Positions 39,926 to 49,379 of a stretch of DNA of 64,000 nucleotides are shown here, in pieces. Source of the DNA: Pseudomonas urmiensis (GTDB lineage: Bacteria; Pseudomonadota; Gammaproteobacteria; Pseudomonadales; Pseudomonadaceae); the NCBI RefSeq assembly GCF_014268815.2, contig NZ_JABWRE020000001.1, forward strand, positions 2,609,001 through 2,673,000, written 5' to 3'. A program made the translations under genes and the position numbers. The first letter of the stretch is position 1. Every line of letters starts with the position of its first letter. The notes beneath the pieces were generated by a model. The model did no database searches. It was not told where the DNA came from and saw nothing but the letters and a program-made list of their open reading frames with translations.

Positions 39926-39950
39926 CGCCCGGCTCAGCCGGGCGTTTTTT
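39926..39950 (+). terminator. Intrinsic terminator after the autotransporter
   Basis: CGCCCGGC-TCA-GCCGGGCG followed by TTTTTT, eight bases after the stop codon. Confidence 0.9.
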
Positions 39951-40141
39951 ATCGAGGGCCTCATCGCCCAGGCGCCTTATCCCCCTCTGCAACCCGCCAT
40001 TATCAGACAAATCCGATATTCGATAGCGAGTCAGCTACCTACCATACGCGCCCTTTCCCACCATCAGCCAAGCCGACAGAGACAGGTTTCCAATGCAGGC
40101 GTGGCGAGTGTCCATAACGCGCGTTGCGCCAGGTGTTGAAC

Positions 40142-40615
40142 ATGAGCAGACAATTTTTGCTAGCTATTGCCCTACTCCTCTGGAGCACCGCAGCCAGCGC
40201 TGGGCAAAGCGAGCCACAGGGCGATTACTGGTACATCCAGACCAGCGCCTATACCCGCCACTGGAGCCCCGACCCAGAGCACAACAATCACCAACGTCTG
40301 ATCGGTATCGAACGGGTGTACAGCGATGGGCTGCTCTGGGGCGGGGCGACATTCAAGAACTCGTTCAACCAGCGCTCCTACTATGGCTACGTCGGCAAAG
40401 TCTGGGAGCATGAGCGGTTTCCGCTCTATGCCAAGCTCAGTGCAGGCCTGATCCAGGGCTACAAAGGCGAATACAAAGACAAGATCCCGCTCAACCATTT
40501 GGGCGTTGCGCCGGTAATCATTCCGGGCATCGGTGCGCATTGGGGGCCGGTGGCTGCAGAGTTTGTGGTGCTCGGCGCGGCAGCGGGAATGGTCAACGTG
40601 GGGCTTCGGTTCTAG
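40142..40615 (+). CDS. PagP-like outer-membrane barrel protein
   Basis: A 157-residue protein with a signal peptide (first 20 residues, ending AASA) and alternating beta-strand sequence ending in a terminal phenylalanine (VNVGLRF), typical of small outer-membrane barrels. GGATFKNSFNQRSYYGYVGK resembles the AFKDSWN region of the lipid A palmitoyltransferase PagP, and IPLNHLGVAPVIIPGIGAHW matches its later strands. Pseudomonas has a divergent PagP; this may be it, or a relative that is sometimes annotated as a glycerol-phosphate transporter. ATG 40142 is chosen over an upstream TTG. Its end overlaps the convergent VOC gene by 23 bases. Confidence 0.55.
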   Translation: MSRQFLLAIALLLWSTAASAGQSEPQGDYWYIQTSAYTRHWSPDPEHNNHQRLIGIERVYSDGLLWGGATFKNSFNQRSYYGYVGKVWEHERFPLYAKLSAGLIQGYKGEYKDKIPLNHLGVAPVIIPGIGAHWGPVAAEFVVLGAAAGMVNVGLRF

Positions 40616-41090
40616 GGTTCAACGCCGCCTCAATCTTGGCGACGTCGATCTTGCCCATCTGCATCATCGCCTCGAACGCCCGCTTGGCGGCGGCTTGGTC
40701 AGGATTGGCAATGGCCTGGATGAGAATCCTTGGGGTGATTTGCCAGGAAATACCCCATTTGTCCTTGCACCAACCACAGACACTCTCCTCGCCGCCATTG
40801 CCGACGATGGCATTCCACAAACGATCGGTTTCGGCCTGATCGTCGGTAGCAACCTGGAACGAGAACGCCTCGTTGTGCTTGAACACCGGCCCTCCATTGA
40901 GGCCGATGCAGGGAATGCCCATCACGCTGAACTCGACAGTAATCACATCGCCCGCCTTCCCCGAGGGATAGTCGGCTGGGGCCTTATGCACTGCCAGCAC
41001 CTTGCTGTCCGGGAAGGTCTTGGCGTAGAACTCGGCCGCCTCCTGCGCCGCCCACTCATACCACAGGCAAATAGTGTTCTTGCTGGTCAT
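40593..41090 (-). CDS. PhnB-like VOC family protein
   Basis: A 165-residue glyoxalase-fold (VOC/PhnB, 3-demethylubiquinone methyltransferase-like) protein: ICLWYEWAAQEAAEFYAKTF, GIPCIGLNGGPVFKHNEAFSF and WGISWQITPRIL are diagnostic. The exact reaction is unknown. ATG 41090 has GGAG upstream. Its 3' end overlaps that of the PagP-like gene. Confidence 0.85.
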   Translation of the reverse strand: MTSKNTICLWYEWAAQEAAEFYAKTFPDSKVLAVHKAPADYPSGKAGDVITVEFSVMGIPCIGLNGGPVFKHNEAFSFQVATDDQAETDRLWNAIVGNGGEESVCGWCKDKWGISWQITPRILIQAIANPDQAAAKRAFEAMMQMGKIDVAKIEAALNPRTEAPR

Positions 41091-41274
41091 GGCGGTACTC
41101 CTCGATCGGGACAGAGGCATTAGTCTAGTCGCTCGATGTCCGGCAGCCAGGCGCTAAGGCTGCGCGCATGGGCCGGTTTCAACGCTATCATCGAGATGGC
41201 CGAGCGCTGAGCGAACCCCGCGCCGACAGGCCTGTCCAACCTGCTCCCATGTGCGACGAGAAGACCCATCGACC

Positions 41275-42090
41275 ATGCATTTCGACCTGATCCAAAGCTT
41301 GAGCCTGGCCGGTAAGCCAGAGGTACCCAACGATGACCGGATCGGCTGCGCCGACCAGCATGCCTGGGTCATCGACGGCGCGACAGATTTGGGCCCACCG
41401 GGTCTGCTCGGTGAGCGCGGTGGTGCGGCCTGGCTGGCGGCAGCGGCGCAGCGGGCTTTTCACGGGGCATCCGGCGCTTTGCAGCAGGTGTGTGAATCGG
41501 TGTTTGTCGCCGTCGCAACCAACTATGCCCAGGCCCAGCGACGCGAACCGGTCGCGGCCTGGGAGCTGCCGCGCGCTGCATTCGCCGCCGTCGCCCTTGA
41601 GGGTGCCGAACTGAGCTGTGCCTATATGGGCGATTGTGTCGTGCTGCACCGCAGTGCCCAGGGCATTGGGTTTCTCACCCCCGAGCCGGACCGTGAGGCT
41701 GAACGTGCTGAAGCCGCAGCCCTGGGCCCGGGCACCGGAGCATTCGGGGTGCGCACGCCAGCGGTGGTGGCCGACCGCCGGGCTGCCCGTGAGCGACCCA
41801 AGGCCGTCTTGAGCATCGATGCGCAGCAAGCCCGAGACGGCACACGCTATGTGCGCAGCGCGGTGTCCGTGGGCGATGAGGTGATTTTGATGAGCGACGG
41901 TTTCGCCGCGCTGTTCGATACCTATGACGTCTACGACCCGGCAGGTTTTATCGCGCAGCTCGAGGCGCATGGCTTGGCCGCTCTGGCTCAGACGCTGCGC
42001 GCCATAGAACAGGAGGACGCCGCTTGCCTGCGCTATCCGCGCTTCAAGGCCAGTGACGATGCCTCGGCGATCTGGTTGCGGGTCGCCTGA
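41275..42090 (+). CDS. PP2C-type protein phosphatase
   Basis: A 271-residue protein of the PPM/PP2C phosphatase family. Metal-binding motifs are visible: VIDGATDLG, CAYMGDCVV, LMSDGFAAL and SDDASAIW. It probably removes phosphate from serine/threonine residues, but no kinase gene is adjacent and no type VI secretion genes are nearby. ATG 41275 is preferred to an upstream start at 41251. A bidirectional hairpin follows. Confidence 0.8.
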   Translation: MHFDLIQSLSLAGKPEVPNDDRIGCADQHAWVIDGATDLGPPGLLGERGGAAWLAAAAQRAFHGASGALQQVCESVFVAVATNYAQAQRREPVAAWELPRAAFAAVALEGAELSCAYMGDCVVLHRSAQGIGFLTPEPDREAERAEAAALGPGTGAFGVRTPAVVADRRAARERPKAVLSIDAQQARDGTRYVRSAVSVGDEVILMSDGFAALFDTYDVYDPAGFIAQLEAHGLAALAQTLRAIEQEDAACLRYPRFKASDDASAIWLRVA

Positions 42091-42139
42091 TAGCTGATCG
42101 ACGGGCGGCCAGCACTGTTCGCGAGGGGTGGATTTGAGC

Positions 42140-42168
42140 ATTTTGGGGCAGCGTTGCAGCCCCAAAAT
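42140..42168. terminator. Bidirectional hairpin terminator
   Basis: ATTTTGGGGC and GCCCCAAAAT form a perfect ten-base stem, giving A/T runs on both sides, between the convergent phosphatase and cupin genes. Confidence 0.85.
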
Positions 42169-42176
42169 CTCGGACC

Positions 42177-42524
42177 TCAGCCAAAAATCACATAACTCTT
42201 GCGCACAGTTTGACGAATCTCCCATGTTCCTTGGCTATCTGGCGGGAAGCACAGGGTATCGCCCGCACAAAACGCCAACGGCGCCCCGCCATCGGGGGTA
42301 AAGCTCCCCTCCCCGCTGATGATGTAGCTGTACTCGGCTTGCTTGACCCCACGCCGAAAACTGCCCGGCGTGCACTGCCAAATACCCTTTTCGGCCGCAG
42401 CGCCAATCAGGTTGTGCTCACCTGCTGTGCTCGCCTGGGCAATGGTTTCGCCTACGGGTTGGGCCACCGGCGCCGGTTGCGAAAACTGCGCCTCGGTTAC
42501 CGCCTTGATCAATACCGGTTGCAT
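42177..42524 (-). CDS. Cupin domain protein
   Basis: A 115-residue single cupin of the EutQ-like class: YSYIISGEGSFTPDGGAPL and FCAGDTLCFPPDSQGTWE give the two conserved strands. AGGAGG precedes ATG 42524. It follows the FAD oxidase gene by 18 bases and is the last gene of the uptake/oxidation operon; an accessory or storage role is unproven. Confidence 0.82.
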   Translation of the reverse strand: MQPVLIKAVTEAQFSQPAPVAQPVGETIAQASTAGEHNLIGAAAEKGIWQCTPGSFRRGVKQAEYSYIISGEGSFTPDGGAPLAFCAGDTLCFPPDSQGTWEIRQTVRKSYVIFG

Positions 42525-42542
42525 CAACTACCTCCTAATAAG

Positions 42543-43829
42543 TCAGAGAACGGCATCGAGCAAGCGATACCAGGCAATGCCCACGCCCAGGTACAAACGC
42601 TGCAGGCCATGGAACGGAATCGGTCGGATCGGTGACAGCGGAAACGGAAACTGCTGCGCCTTGCCCAGCAGTCGCTGTGCCAGGTGCCGGCCAAGTGCGG
42701 ACGACATGGCAATACCTCGACCGTTGTAACCGAGCAGGATGCTCAGACCCGGCGCCGGCTCGTGCAGGTGCGGCATGAAATCCTGGGTCAGGGCAACGCG
42801 CCCGCTCCACTGGTATTCGAACTCGACCCCGGCCAGATGCGGGAACAAGCCCAGCACCGAGCGACGCAGGTGGTTCCAGTCGCTGGCAGCCTTGGGCTCG
42901 GCAAACGGCCCACGCCCACCGAGCAGCAGTCGGCCTTGGGCATCCTGCTTGAAATACAACAGCAGCCGGCGCGCATCGGAACACACCTCACCGCCAGGCA
43001 GCACCGTGCGCCGCAGTGCGTCCGGCAGCGGCCGGGTGGCAACGATGAAACTGTTAGCCGCCAGCACCGTCTGACGCAGCTTTGGCCACAAATCGTCGGT
43101 ATAGCCATTGGTGGCCAGCACCACGCGCTCGGCGCTGACCGTGCGCCGGGTATCGGTGGTGAGGGTCCAGCCACGGCTGTCACGCTGCAGGCCGGTGACG
43201 CGGTTGTGGCCATGGATCTGCGCGCCTTCGGCGATGGCCGCCCTGGCCAAGCCGCGTGCGTAGCTCAGCGGCTGCACGCTACCGGCACGCGGGTCGACCC
43301 AGGCGCCCAAATAGTCACAGCTGCCGATGCGCTGGGCAACGCTGCCCTTGTCGAGCATCTCCACCGGCACCCCGCGGCTGCGCCATTGCTGCGCACGGCG
43401 CTCGACCGCGCGCATGGCGGCCGGGGTTGCCGCTGGCTGGATCCAGCCCTTGCGGGTGGCGTCGCAGGCAATGTCGTAGTGGCGGATCAGCTCGAACACC
43501 TCATCGGCGGCAGTCCCGGCCACTTCGATCAAGCGCTCGGCTTGCTCGCCACCGTACATGCGTAGCAACTCGTCGGGGTCGTGCTTGAGCCCCGGAATCA
43601 CTTGCCCGCCGTTGCGTCCGGAAGCACCCCAGCCGGGCTCGCCGGCATCCAGCACACAGACCCGCGCCCCCTCGCGCGCCAAGTGCAGGGCGGTAACCAG
43701 GCCGGTGTAGCCGGCGCCGACCACGGCCACATCGACTTGCTTGTCTTCGGCCAACGGCGGGGTGTGAACGCCAGGTGCGGCCGTGCTTGCCCACAAGGAA
43801 GGCGGTAGCGCCAAAGGTCGAGCACTCAT
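42543..43829 (-). CDS. FAD-dependent amine oxidase, PuuB/DadA-like
   Basis: A 428-residue DAO-family flavoprotein. The N-terminal dinucleotide motif is [21 protein letters not shown], then [20 protein letters not shown], the signature of gamma-glutamylputrescine oxidase (PuuB) and related enzymes; a late block is [16 protein letters not shown]. It oxidises an amino group on an imported compound, probably a polyamine conjugate or amino acid. The start overlaps the ABC ATPase stop by four bases. Confidence 0.85.
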   Translation of the reverse strand: MSARPLALPPSLWASTAAPGVHTPPLAEDKQVDVAVVGAGYTGLVTALHLAREGARVCVLDAGEPGWGASGRNGGQVIPGLKHDPDELLRMYGGEQAERLIEVAGTAADEVFELIRHYDIACDATRKGWIQPAATPAAMRAVERRAQQWRSRGVPVEMLDKGSVAQRIGSCDYLGAWVDPRAGSVQPLSYARGLARAAIAEGAQIHGHNRVTGLQRDSRGWTLTTDTRRTVSAERVVLATNGYTDDLWPKLRQTVLAANSFIVATRPLPDALRRTVLPGGEVCSDARRLLLYFKQDAQGRLLLGGRGPFAEPKAASDWNHLRRSVLGLFPHLAGVEFEYQWSGRVALTQDFMPHLHEPAPGLSILLGYNGRGIAMSSALGRHLAQRLLGKAQQFPFPLSPIRPIPFHGLQRLYLGVGIAWYRLLDAVL

Positions 43830-44569
43830 GCCACGCCTCCATCAGTGGTCAGCAGGCGTCGCAAGAATTCCTGGGTACGGGGCTGCTGCGGCGCGCCAAG
43901 CACCTCGCGCGCCGGACCTTCCTCGACGATTCGCCCGCCATACAGGAAGCACACCTTGTCGGCGACCTCGCGGGCAAAGCCCATTTCATGGGTGACCACG
44001 ACCATGGTCATGCCCTCCTCGGCCAGCTTGCGCATCACCGCCAGCACTTCGCCGACCAGCTCCGGATCCAGCGCTGAGGTCGGCTCGTCGAACAGAATGG
44101 CCTTGGGCCGCATGGCCAAGGCCCGGGCAATGGCCACACGCTGCTGCTGGCCGCCCGACAGCTCATCCGGGTAGGCCTCCATGCGATGGGCCAGGCCGAC
44201 CTTTTCCAGCAGTGCCTTGGCATGTTCGCGGGCCGCCTCGGGGCTTTCCTTCTTTACATAGATCGGCCCTTCCATGACATTCTGCAGCGCGGTGCGATGG
44301 GGAAAGAGGTTGAAGCGCTGAAACACCATCGCCACCTGGGTGCGAATCTCATGGATGGTCTTGGCATTGCGATCGACCCGCTCGTCACTGACCAGGATGT
44401 CGCCCCCTTCATAGGTTTCCAGGCCATTGATGCAGCGCAGCAGGGTCGACTTGCCCGAGCCCGATGGGCCGATCAAGCACACCACCTGGCCGCTCTGGAC
44501 CTCAAGGTCGATGCCTTCGAGAACGCGGGTACTGCCATAGCTTTTGTGCAGCGACTGAATGCTGATCAT
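43826..44569 (-). CDS. Polar amino-acid ABC transporter ATP-binding protein
   Basis: A 247-residue ATPase of the GlnQ/HisP type. Walker A is [15 protein letters not shown], the signature is [17 protein letters not shown], Walker B is [15 protein letters not shown] and the H-loop is [10 protein letters not shown]. It energises import with the permease encoded next to it (four-base overlaps with both neighbours). Confidence 0.92.
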   Translation of the reverse strand: MISIQSLHKSYGSTRVLEGIDLEVQSGQVVCLIGPSGSGKSTLLRCINGLETYEGGDILVSDERVDRNAKTIHEIRTQVAMVFQRFNLFPHRTALQNVMEGPIYVKKESPEAAREHAKALLEKVGLAHRMEAYPDELSGGQQQRVAIARALAMRPKAILFDEPTSALDPELVGEVLAVMRKLAEEGMTMVVVTHEMGFAREVADKVCFLYGGRIVEEGPAREVLGAPQQPRTQEFLRRLLTTDGGVA

Positions 44570-45222
44570 GCGTGCTTCCTCGTGGCGATCCGCGCCTCGA
44601 GACGGCGCAAGGCATACGACAGCGGCAGGCTCAAAGCCAGGTAGAGCAGCGCCACCAGGGTATAGACAGTCATGTTTTCAAAGGTCGATGAGGCTATCAG
44701 CTGGCCGGCCCGGGTCATCTCGGCGACGGTGATGGTCGAGACCAATGATGAGTCCTTGAGCATCATCACCAGGGTGTTGCCATACGGCGGCAAGGCAATC
44801 CGGAAGGCCTGTGGCAGCACCACCCGGCGCATGATCATCGGCCCGCGCATGCCCAGCGACTCTGCCGCCTCGATCTGACCCTGCTGGATAGCCTGGATAC
44901 CTGCGCGAAAGTTCTCCGCCTGATACGCCGAGTAGGCGATGCCCAAACCGATGATGCCGGCCTGCAGGGCAGTGAGCTGGATCCCGAATTCCGGCAACAC
45001 GAAGTAGATGTAGAACAGCTGCACGATGATCGGCAGGCCACGGATGATGTTCACCACCGAAACGGCGAACAGGGCGACCGAGCGAACCTTGGACACCATC
45101 ATCAGGGCGAAGGCCAGGCCGATCAGGGAGCTGAGCAGGAACGAGGCAATCGTGACCTGCACGGTGACCACCGCGCCACTCAAGAGAATGGGCAGGAAGT
45201 CCAGAGCATTCTGGAAGAACAT
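44566..45222 (-). CDS. Polar amino-acid ABC transporter permease
   Basis: A 218-residue HisMQ/GlnP-type permease with about five helices. The EAA loop is visible as [26 protein letters not shown]. One permease only, so it probably works as a homodimer with the ATPase encoded downstream. Its start lies 63 bases after the binding-protein gene. Confidence 0.9.
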   Translation of the reverse strand: MFFQNALDFLPILLSGAVVTVQVTIASFLLSSLIGLAFALMMVSKVRSVALFAVSVVNIIRGLPIIVQLFYIYFVLPEFGIQLTALQAGIIGLGIAYSAYQAENFRAGIQAIQQGQIEAAESLGMRGPMIMRRVVLPQAFRIALPPYGNTLVMMLKDSSLVSTITVAEMTRAGQLIASSTFENMTVYTLVALLYLALSLPLSYALRRLEARIATRKHA

Positions 45223-45285
45223 AAGCGAGTCCGCGAGAGAGCAATCAGGGAAGAGGCGCCCGCTGCGGGCGCCGTGAGGCGACGA

Positions 45286-46044
45286 TCAGTCCAGGTGCCA
45301 CTTGTCGATGATGCCGGCCAGGGTGCCGTCGGCCTTGATGCTGGCGATGCCCTGATTGACCCGGGCAAGCATCTGCGGATCGCCCTGGCGCATGATCAGG
45401 CACACTTCACCTTTGATCTGCGGCTGATAGCTGTCGACCAGACGGACTTTTTTCAAGGTGCCCTGGGCCATCTGGTAGGCGAGGATCGGATGGTCGCCAA
45501 AGCCGGCCTTGATACGGCCCAGGGCCAGGTCGCGGGTCAGGTCCGCCAGCGAATCGTAGCCGCGCACCTCCTTGAAAATGCCGCGTTTGTTGAGCTCGTC
45601 GAGGAAGATGGTGCCGACCTGAGCGCCTACCACTTCGCCTTTGAAATCATCCATGTGGCTATAGGCCTTGGCGTCGTCGGCACGCACGATCAGGCCTTCG
45701 CCGTACTCGAACACCGGATCCGAGTACTGCACGACCTTTTCTCGCTCGGGGGTACGCAGCATGGCGGCGGAGATCAGGTCGATCTTTTTCGCCGTCAGCG
45801 AAGGGATCAGTGCGGCGAAGGTGGTCTGGGCGATATCCACCTCAAACCCGGAGGCCTTGGCCACCGCTTGGGCGGAGTCGACCATCATGCCCTGGATACT
45901 GTTGCTCTTCACATCGAGGAACGTGAACGGCACACCGGTAGCGGTGGCGCCGACTTTGTACGTCTCGGCCTGGGCGACCAAGGAGGTGACGCAACTGGCG
46001 GCCAGGGCCAGGGCGCAGGTGAACACACGAAGGCGTGGATACAT
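45286..46044 (-). CDS. Periplasmic amino-acid binding protein of the ABC importer
   Basis: A 252-residue solute-binding protein with a signal peptide (to about residue 26, VAQA) and the SBP_bac_3 fold: YKVGATATGVPFTFLD, then KKIDLISAAMLRTPEREKVV and KGEVVGAQVGTIF. The ligand is unknown; with the PuuB-like oxidase a polyamine-type or amino-acid ligand is likely. ATG 46044 is favoured by GGGAG upstream. First gene of the operon, divergent from the IclR gene. Confidence 0.88.
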   Translation of the reverse strand: MYPRLRVFTCALALAASCVTSLVAQAETYKVGATATGVPFTFLDVKSNSIQGMMVDSAQAVAKASGFEVDIAQTTFAALIPSLTAKKIDLISAAMLRTPEREKVVQYSDPVFEYGEGLIVRADDAKAYSHMDDFKGEVVGAQVGTIFLDELNKRGIFKEVRGYDSLADLTRDLALGRIKAGFGDHPILAYQMAQGTLKKVRLVDSYQPQIKGEVCLIMRQGDPQMLARVNQGIASIKADGTLAGIIDKWHLD

Positions 46045-46136
46045 GGTGAACACTCCCATTTGACGCGGTTTGTTGTCGTTATGCGTTATGGATGCCTCGG
46101 GTATCGGCAGGAGGCCTTGCGACCCAATATAATTGA

Positions 46137-46182
46137 TTTACAAAAATCGTAAAGAGATTTATAAATATCGCATATCGATATT
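46137..46182. promoter_or_regulatory. Two AT-rich dyads between the IclR and transporter genes
   Basis: TTTAC-N7-GTAAA at 46137-46153 and AATATCG-N5-CGATATT at 46164-46182 lie in the 167-base divergent gap. They are good candidates for the IclR operators and overlap likely promoters. Confidence 0.5.
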
Positions 46183-46211
46183 AACCAGTGATCCTGCCCA
46201 AGGGACGATCC

Positions 46212-46988
46212 ATGAACGATAACGACAACAGCCTGTTCAACCAGTCACTGGAAAAAGGCCTGGCGGTGCTGCGCGCCTTCAACGCCCGCCGGCGCACCAT
46301 GAACCTGGCCGAGGTGGCCGAGGCCGCTGGCATCAACAAAAGCTCGGCGCAGCGCATGATCCATACCCTGGAAGCCTTGGGTTATGTGAGCAAGCATCCG
46401 CAGACCAAGCGCTTCCAGCTCACCCCTGAGGTGATGGAAATCGGCTACAACTACCTGGCTGCCGACACCCTGGTGGACGTCGCCAACCCGTTCCTCGCCG
46501 AGCTGGCGCAGACCACCGGGGAAACCACCAACCTGACCGAGCCCGTGCGCAACGACATGCTCTACGTAGCGCGTTTCGTCGGGCCTAAGTTCATCCCTAT
46601 CCATTTGCCGATTGGCAGTCGTATCCCGATGTATTGCACCGCCTCGGGGCGCGCGTACCTGAGCGCGTTGGACGAGGATGAGGCGATGGCCGTGCTGCGC
46701 GCCAGCGATCTGTCTCGGCACACCCAGTACACCCGCACATCGCTGGAAGAGATCCTCGGCGAAATTGCCGAGATCCGCCGCAAGGGCTTTGCCATCAACA
46801 ATGAAGAGTTGTTCTTGGGCGACATGGCAGTTGCCGCCCCGGTGCGCAACAGTCAGGGCCGGCCGGTGGCATCGGTGCATGTGGTCGCACCGACCAGTCG
46901 CTGGTCGCTGGAAGAGGCTGAGCGGCGGCTGGCACCTGCGGCAATTGAGTGTGCTCGGGCGATCAGTACATCGATCAGGACGCTGTGA
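46212..46988 (+). CDS. IclR family transcriptional regulator
   Basis: A 258-residue IclR protein: winged helix QSLEKGLAVLRAFNARRRTM and LAEVAEAAGINKSSAQRMIH, then the IclR effector domain with LPIGSRIPMYCTASGRAYL and IRRKGFAINNEELFLGDMAV. ATG 46212 has AAGGGA upstream; a GTG at 46188 in frame is less likely. Controls the divergent ABC/oxidase operon by context. Confidence 0.88.
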   Translation: MNDNDNSLFNQSLEKGLAVLRAFNARRRTMNLAEVAEAAGINKSSAQRMIHTLEALGYVSKHPQTKRFQLTPEVMEIGYNYLAADTLVDVANPFLAELAQTTGETTNLTEPVRNDMLYVARFVGPKFIPIHLPIGSRIPMYCTASGRAYLSALDEDEAMAVLRASDLSRHTQYTRTSLEEILGEIAEIRRKGFAINNEELFLGDMAVAAPVRNSQGRPVASVHVVAPTSRWSLEEAERRLAPAAIECARAISTSIRTL

Positions 46989-47044
46989 GTGAGCGCCGGC
47001 CTGTTTCCAGTGGTTTGCTGTCAATCAGGCCGATGCTGGACCGA

Positions 47045-48220
47045 TCATCCTTGCTGGGCTGAAGGTGCGGCCAAGGTTTGGTCATCCAGTTGAATGCGGT
47101 TACGGCCGCCGCGCTTGGACTCGTACAGGGCAATGTCACCCTGCTCGATCAATGCCGCCAGGCTCGCGGGGGGTCGGTCGAAAAGGTTGGCACCGATGCT
47201 CAAGGTGACAGCCGCTGGGGTGGCAAACGATTGCGAAGTGAGCAGCAAGAATTGCTCTCGTAGACTGCTGCCCAGCTCATGAACCCGCGCAGGCGAAGCA
47301 TTGCCCAGCAGGATCACGAACTCATCGCCGCCCAAGCGCGCGGCCAGCGCACTGGCAGGCAACATGGCGCGGATCATTTCGCTCAGCCCGACCAACAGCC
47401 TGTCACCGGCAGTGTGGCCATACAGGTCGTTGACCAGTTTGAAGTTGTCGATATCGATCAGCAGCAATGCCCCCGGCCGGGCCGCGCTTACCTCATTGAT
47501 CAGGCGCGGCGCCCGCACTTCCAGGGCGCGCCGGTTATACAGGGCAGTCAGCGGGTCACGCGCGGCCAACCGGGCGATCTGCTGCTCACGCCGGTAGCGC
47601 TCGGTGCCGGTCATCGACAGCGCGATCAGCATGATCGCCATGGCCCCTTCGACCAGCGAGACCTGAATGATTTCGCCGCGCAAAGCGGCCAGGTCGATCA
47701 ACGTCCCGGGCACCAGCGGCGGGATCATCTTGGCCAGATAAAACAGGCCGTGGCCGAGCAACACGAAACGCAGTTGCACAGCGCCTACGCTCAACGACAT
47801 GCCATGTGGGCGCAGGAGAAAACTAGCCCTGAGGGTCGGCAGCGCAACCAGCAGCGATTGCACCAGCAACATCACTTTTGACCACAGCGGCCCTTCCGGC
47901 AGCAGCAGCATCACCAGCCACGTGATGAACACCAGGTACCAAGCCCGCGACAGACGGGTTTCAGTAAAGCGGGCAACGCCCAGCAAAAAGCAGAAATGCG
48001 CAGTGATCAACAGGCCATTGGCAAACCAGATGCCAATCAGCAAAAAGCCGTTGCTGCGCAGTAAAGCGAGGGTGCTGCCCACGCTGATGATGGCGAAACC
48101 GGTTGCCCAGTAAAGCAAGGAAGATTCGCGCACGGTGCGCCACTCGACCGCCAGGTACAGCGCCGCAGCGGCGGCCAGGGCGATCGTGATAGTGAGCATG
48201 GTAGGTGGATCGAGCGCCAT
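47045..48220 (-). CDS. Membrane-bound GGDEF diguanylate cyclase
   Basis: About 391 residues with six or seven N-terminal membrane helices and a C-terminal GGDEF domain: DPLTALYNRRAL, LLIDIDNFKLVNDLYGHTAGD and LGGDEFVILL (intact active site). It should make cyclic di-GMP. No EAL domain. Start codon 48220 or 48199; no decisive ribosome site. Confidence 0.85.
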   Translation of the reverse strand: MALDPPTMLTITIALAAAAALYLAVEWRTVRESSLLYWATGFAIISVGSTLALLRSNGFLLIGIWFANGLLITAHFCFLLGVARFTETRLSRAWYLVFITWLVMLLLPEGPLWSKVMLLVQSLLVALPTLRASFLLRPHGMSLSVGAVQLRFVLLGHGLFYLAKMIPPLVPGTLIDLAALRGEIIQVSLVEGAMAIMLIALSMTGTERYRREQQIARLAARDPLTALYNRRALEVRAPRLINEVSAARPGALLLIDIDNFKLVNDLYGHTAGDRLLVGLSEMIRAMLPASALAARLGGDEFVILLGNASPARVHELGSSLREQFLLLTSQSFATPAAVTLSIGANLFDRPPASLAALIEQGDIALYESKRGGRNRIQLDDQTLAAPSAQQG

Positions 48221-48392
48221 GGAATGACGGGCCTGCCTGAAATTAAGAGTGGAGAGATGTTCAAAACCAGTTTGCGCGACCCTGCGCCTGTACTGCACGC
48301 GCACGATTTCCGTCGTGGCTTACTGCCCATGCATCATCCGCACCAGCGGCTAATACCCTGTCGCTATTAAGCGGAAAATAGCGCCTGGCGCG

Positions 48393-49277
48393 TTACTGCT
48401 CAGCGAGAAAACTCACCAGTTGCCGACCATGTGAACTGAGCCGCTCCCAGCCACGAAAGCACACGCGCAGTTCCAGGGTCGCCCAGCGTTCCTCCAGCGC
48501 GACCCAGCGCACCGCCAGCTCTTGCTCGGCGCGCAACGCCGCAGTTTCCGGGACAATGGCGATGCCTGCGTGCTGGGCGACCAATTGGGCGATGGCTTCA
48601 AAGCTTGGCGCGCGAACGCGCACTTTCAGCGGCATCGCCAGGTTCATCGCCAGCTCTTCGACGAAACGCTGCATCGCCCGCTCGCCCGGCAAACACACAA
48701 ATGCAAAGCCCAGCGCGTCAATCAGCCGCAGCTGCTCCCGCCCGGCCAGGGGGTGGTCGGCCGGGACCAGCAAGACCAAGCGCTCGGTGCGAAACGGCAG
48801 CGACACTAAACCGTCGCTTATCAAATTGCCATCATAGACGCCGATCTCGCACTCGTCAGCCAGAACCACACGCAATACGTCAACGCTTTTGTGCTCGACC
48901 AACTGCAGGTCGACTTCTGGATAGTCGGCTAGAAACGGGCCGAGCACGGCGGGCAACAAGGTGCTGTTGGTGACTGTGGAAGCGGCCAGGTGCAAGGTGA
49001 TGCGCCGTTGCCCGGCCAGCTCGTGCAGGGTGTCCTGCAATTTGCGCGCTTCGCCCAGCACTCCTCGCGCCGCTTCCAATACCAGCCGGCCGACTGGGGT
49101 GAGTTGCATACCGTCGGCGCGCCGGGTGAACAGGCTCAAGCCACAGCGTTGCTCGAACAAGCGCAGGCGATTGCTGGCGGCAGAAACGGCCACCGGAAAC
49201 GTCGCAGCGGCCTTGCTCAAGCTACCGGTAGCGGCAATCGCGGCAAGTAAACGCAGATCGGGAAGATCGAAATGCAT
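48393..49277 (-). CDS. LysR family transcriptional regulator
   Basis: A 294-residue LysR protein: LRLLAAIAATGSLSKAAATF, then AVSAASNRLRLFEQRCGLSL, and an effector domain (VPADHPLAGREQL). Divergent from the EamA transporter gene 102 bases away, likely its target. Confidence 0.88.
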   Translation of the reverse strand: MHFDLPDLRLLAAIAATGSLSKAAATFPVAVSAASNRLRLFEQRCGLSLFTRRADGMQLTPVGRLVLEAARGVLGEARKLQDTLHELAGQRRITLHLAASTVTNSTLLPAVLGPFLADYPEVDLQLVEHKSVDVLRVVLADECEIGVYDGNLISDGLVSLPFRTERLVLLVPADHPLAGREQLRLIDALGFAFVCLPGERAMQRFVEELAMNLAMPLKVRVRAPSFEAIAQLVAQHAGIAIVPETAALRAEQELAVRWVALEERWATLELRVCFRGWERLSSHGRQLVSFLAEQ

Positions 49278-49379
49278 TGGGCTTTCTCTAAATACGAACG
49301 CTATGTTCGATTAAAAGCGATTCTAACGTGGATTGCGTTCTGCACAGAATAAGCCCAGTGATAACTGCCTGGATTTGCC

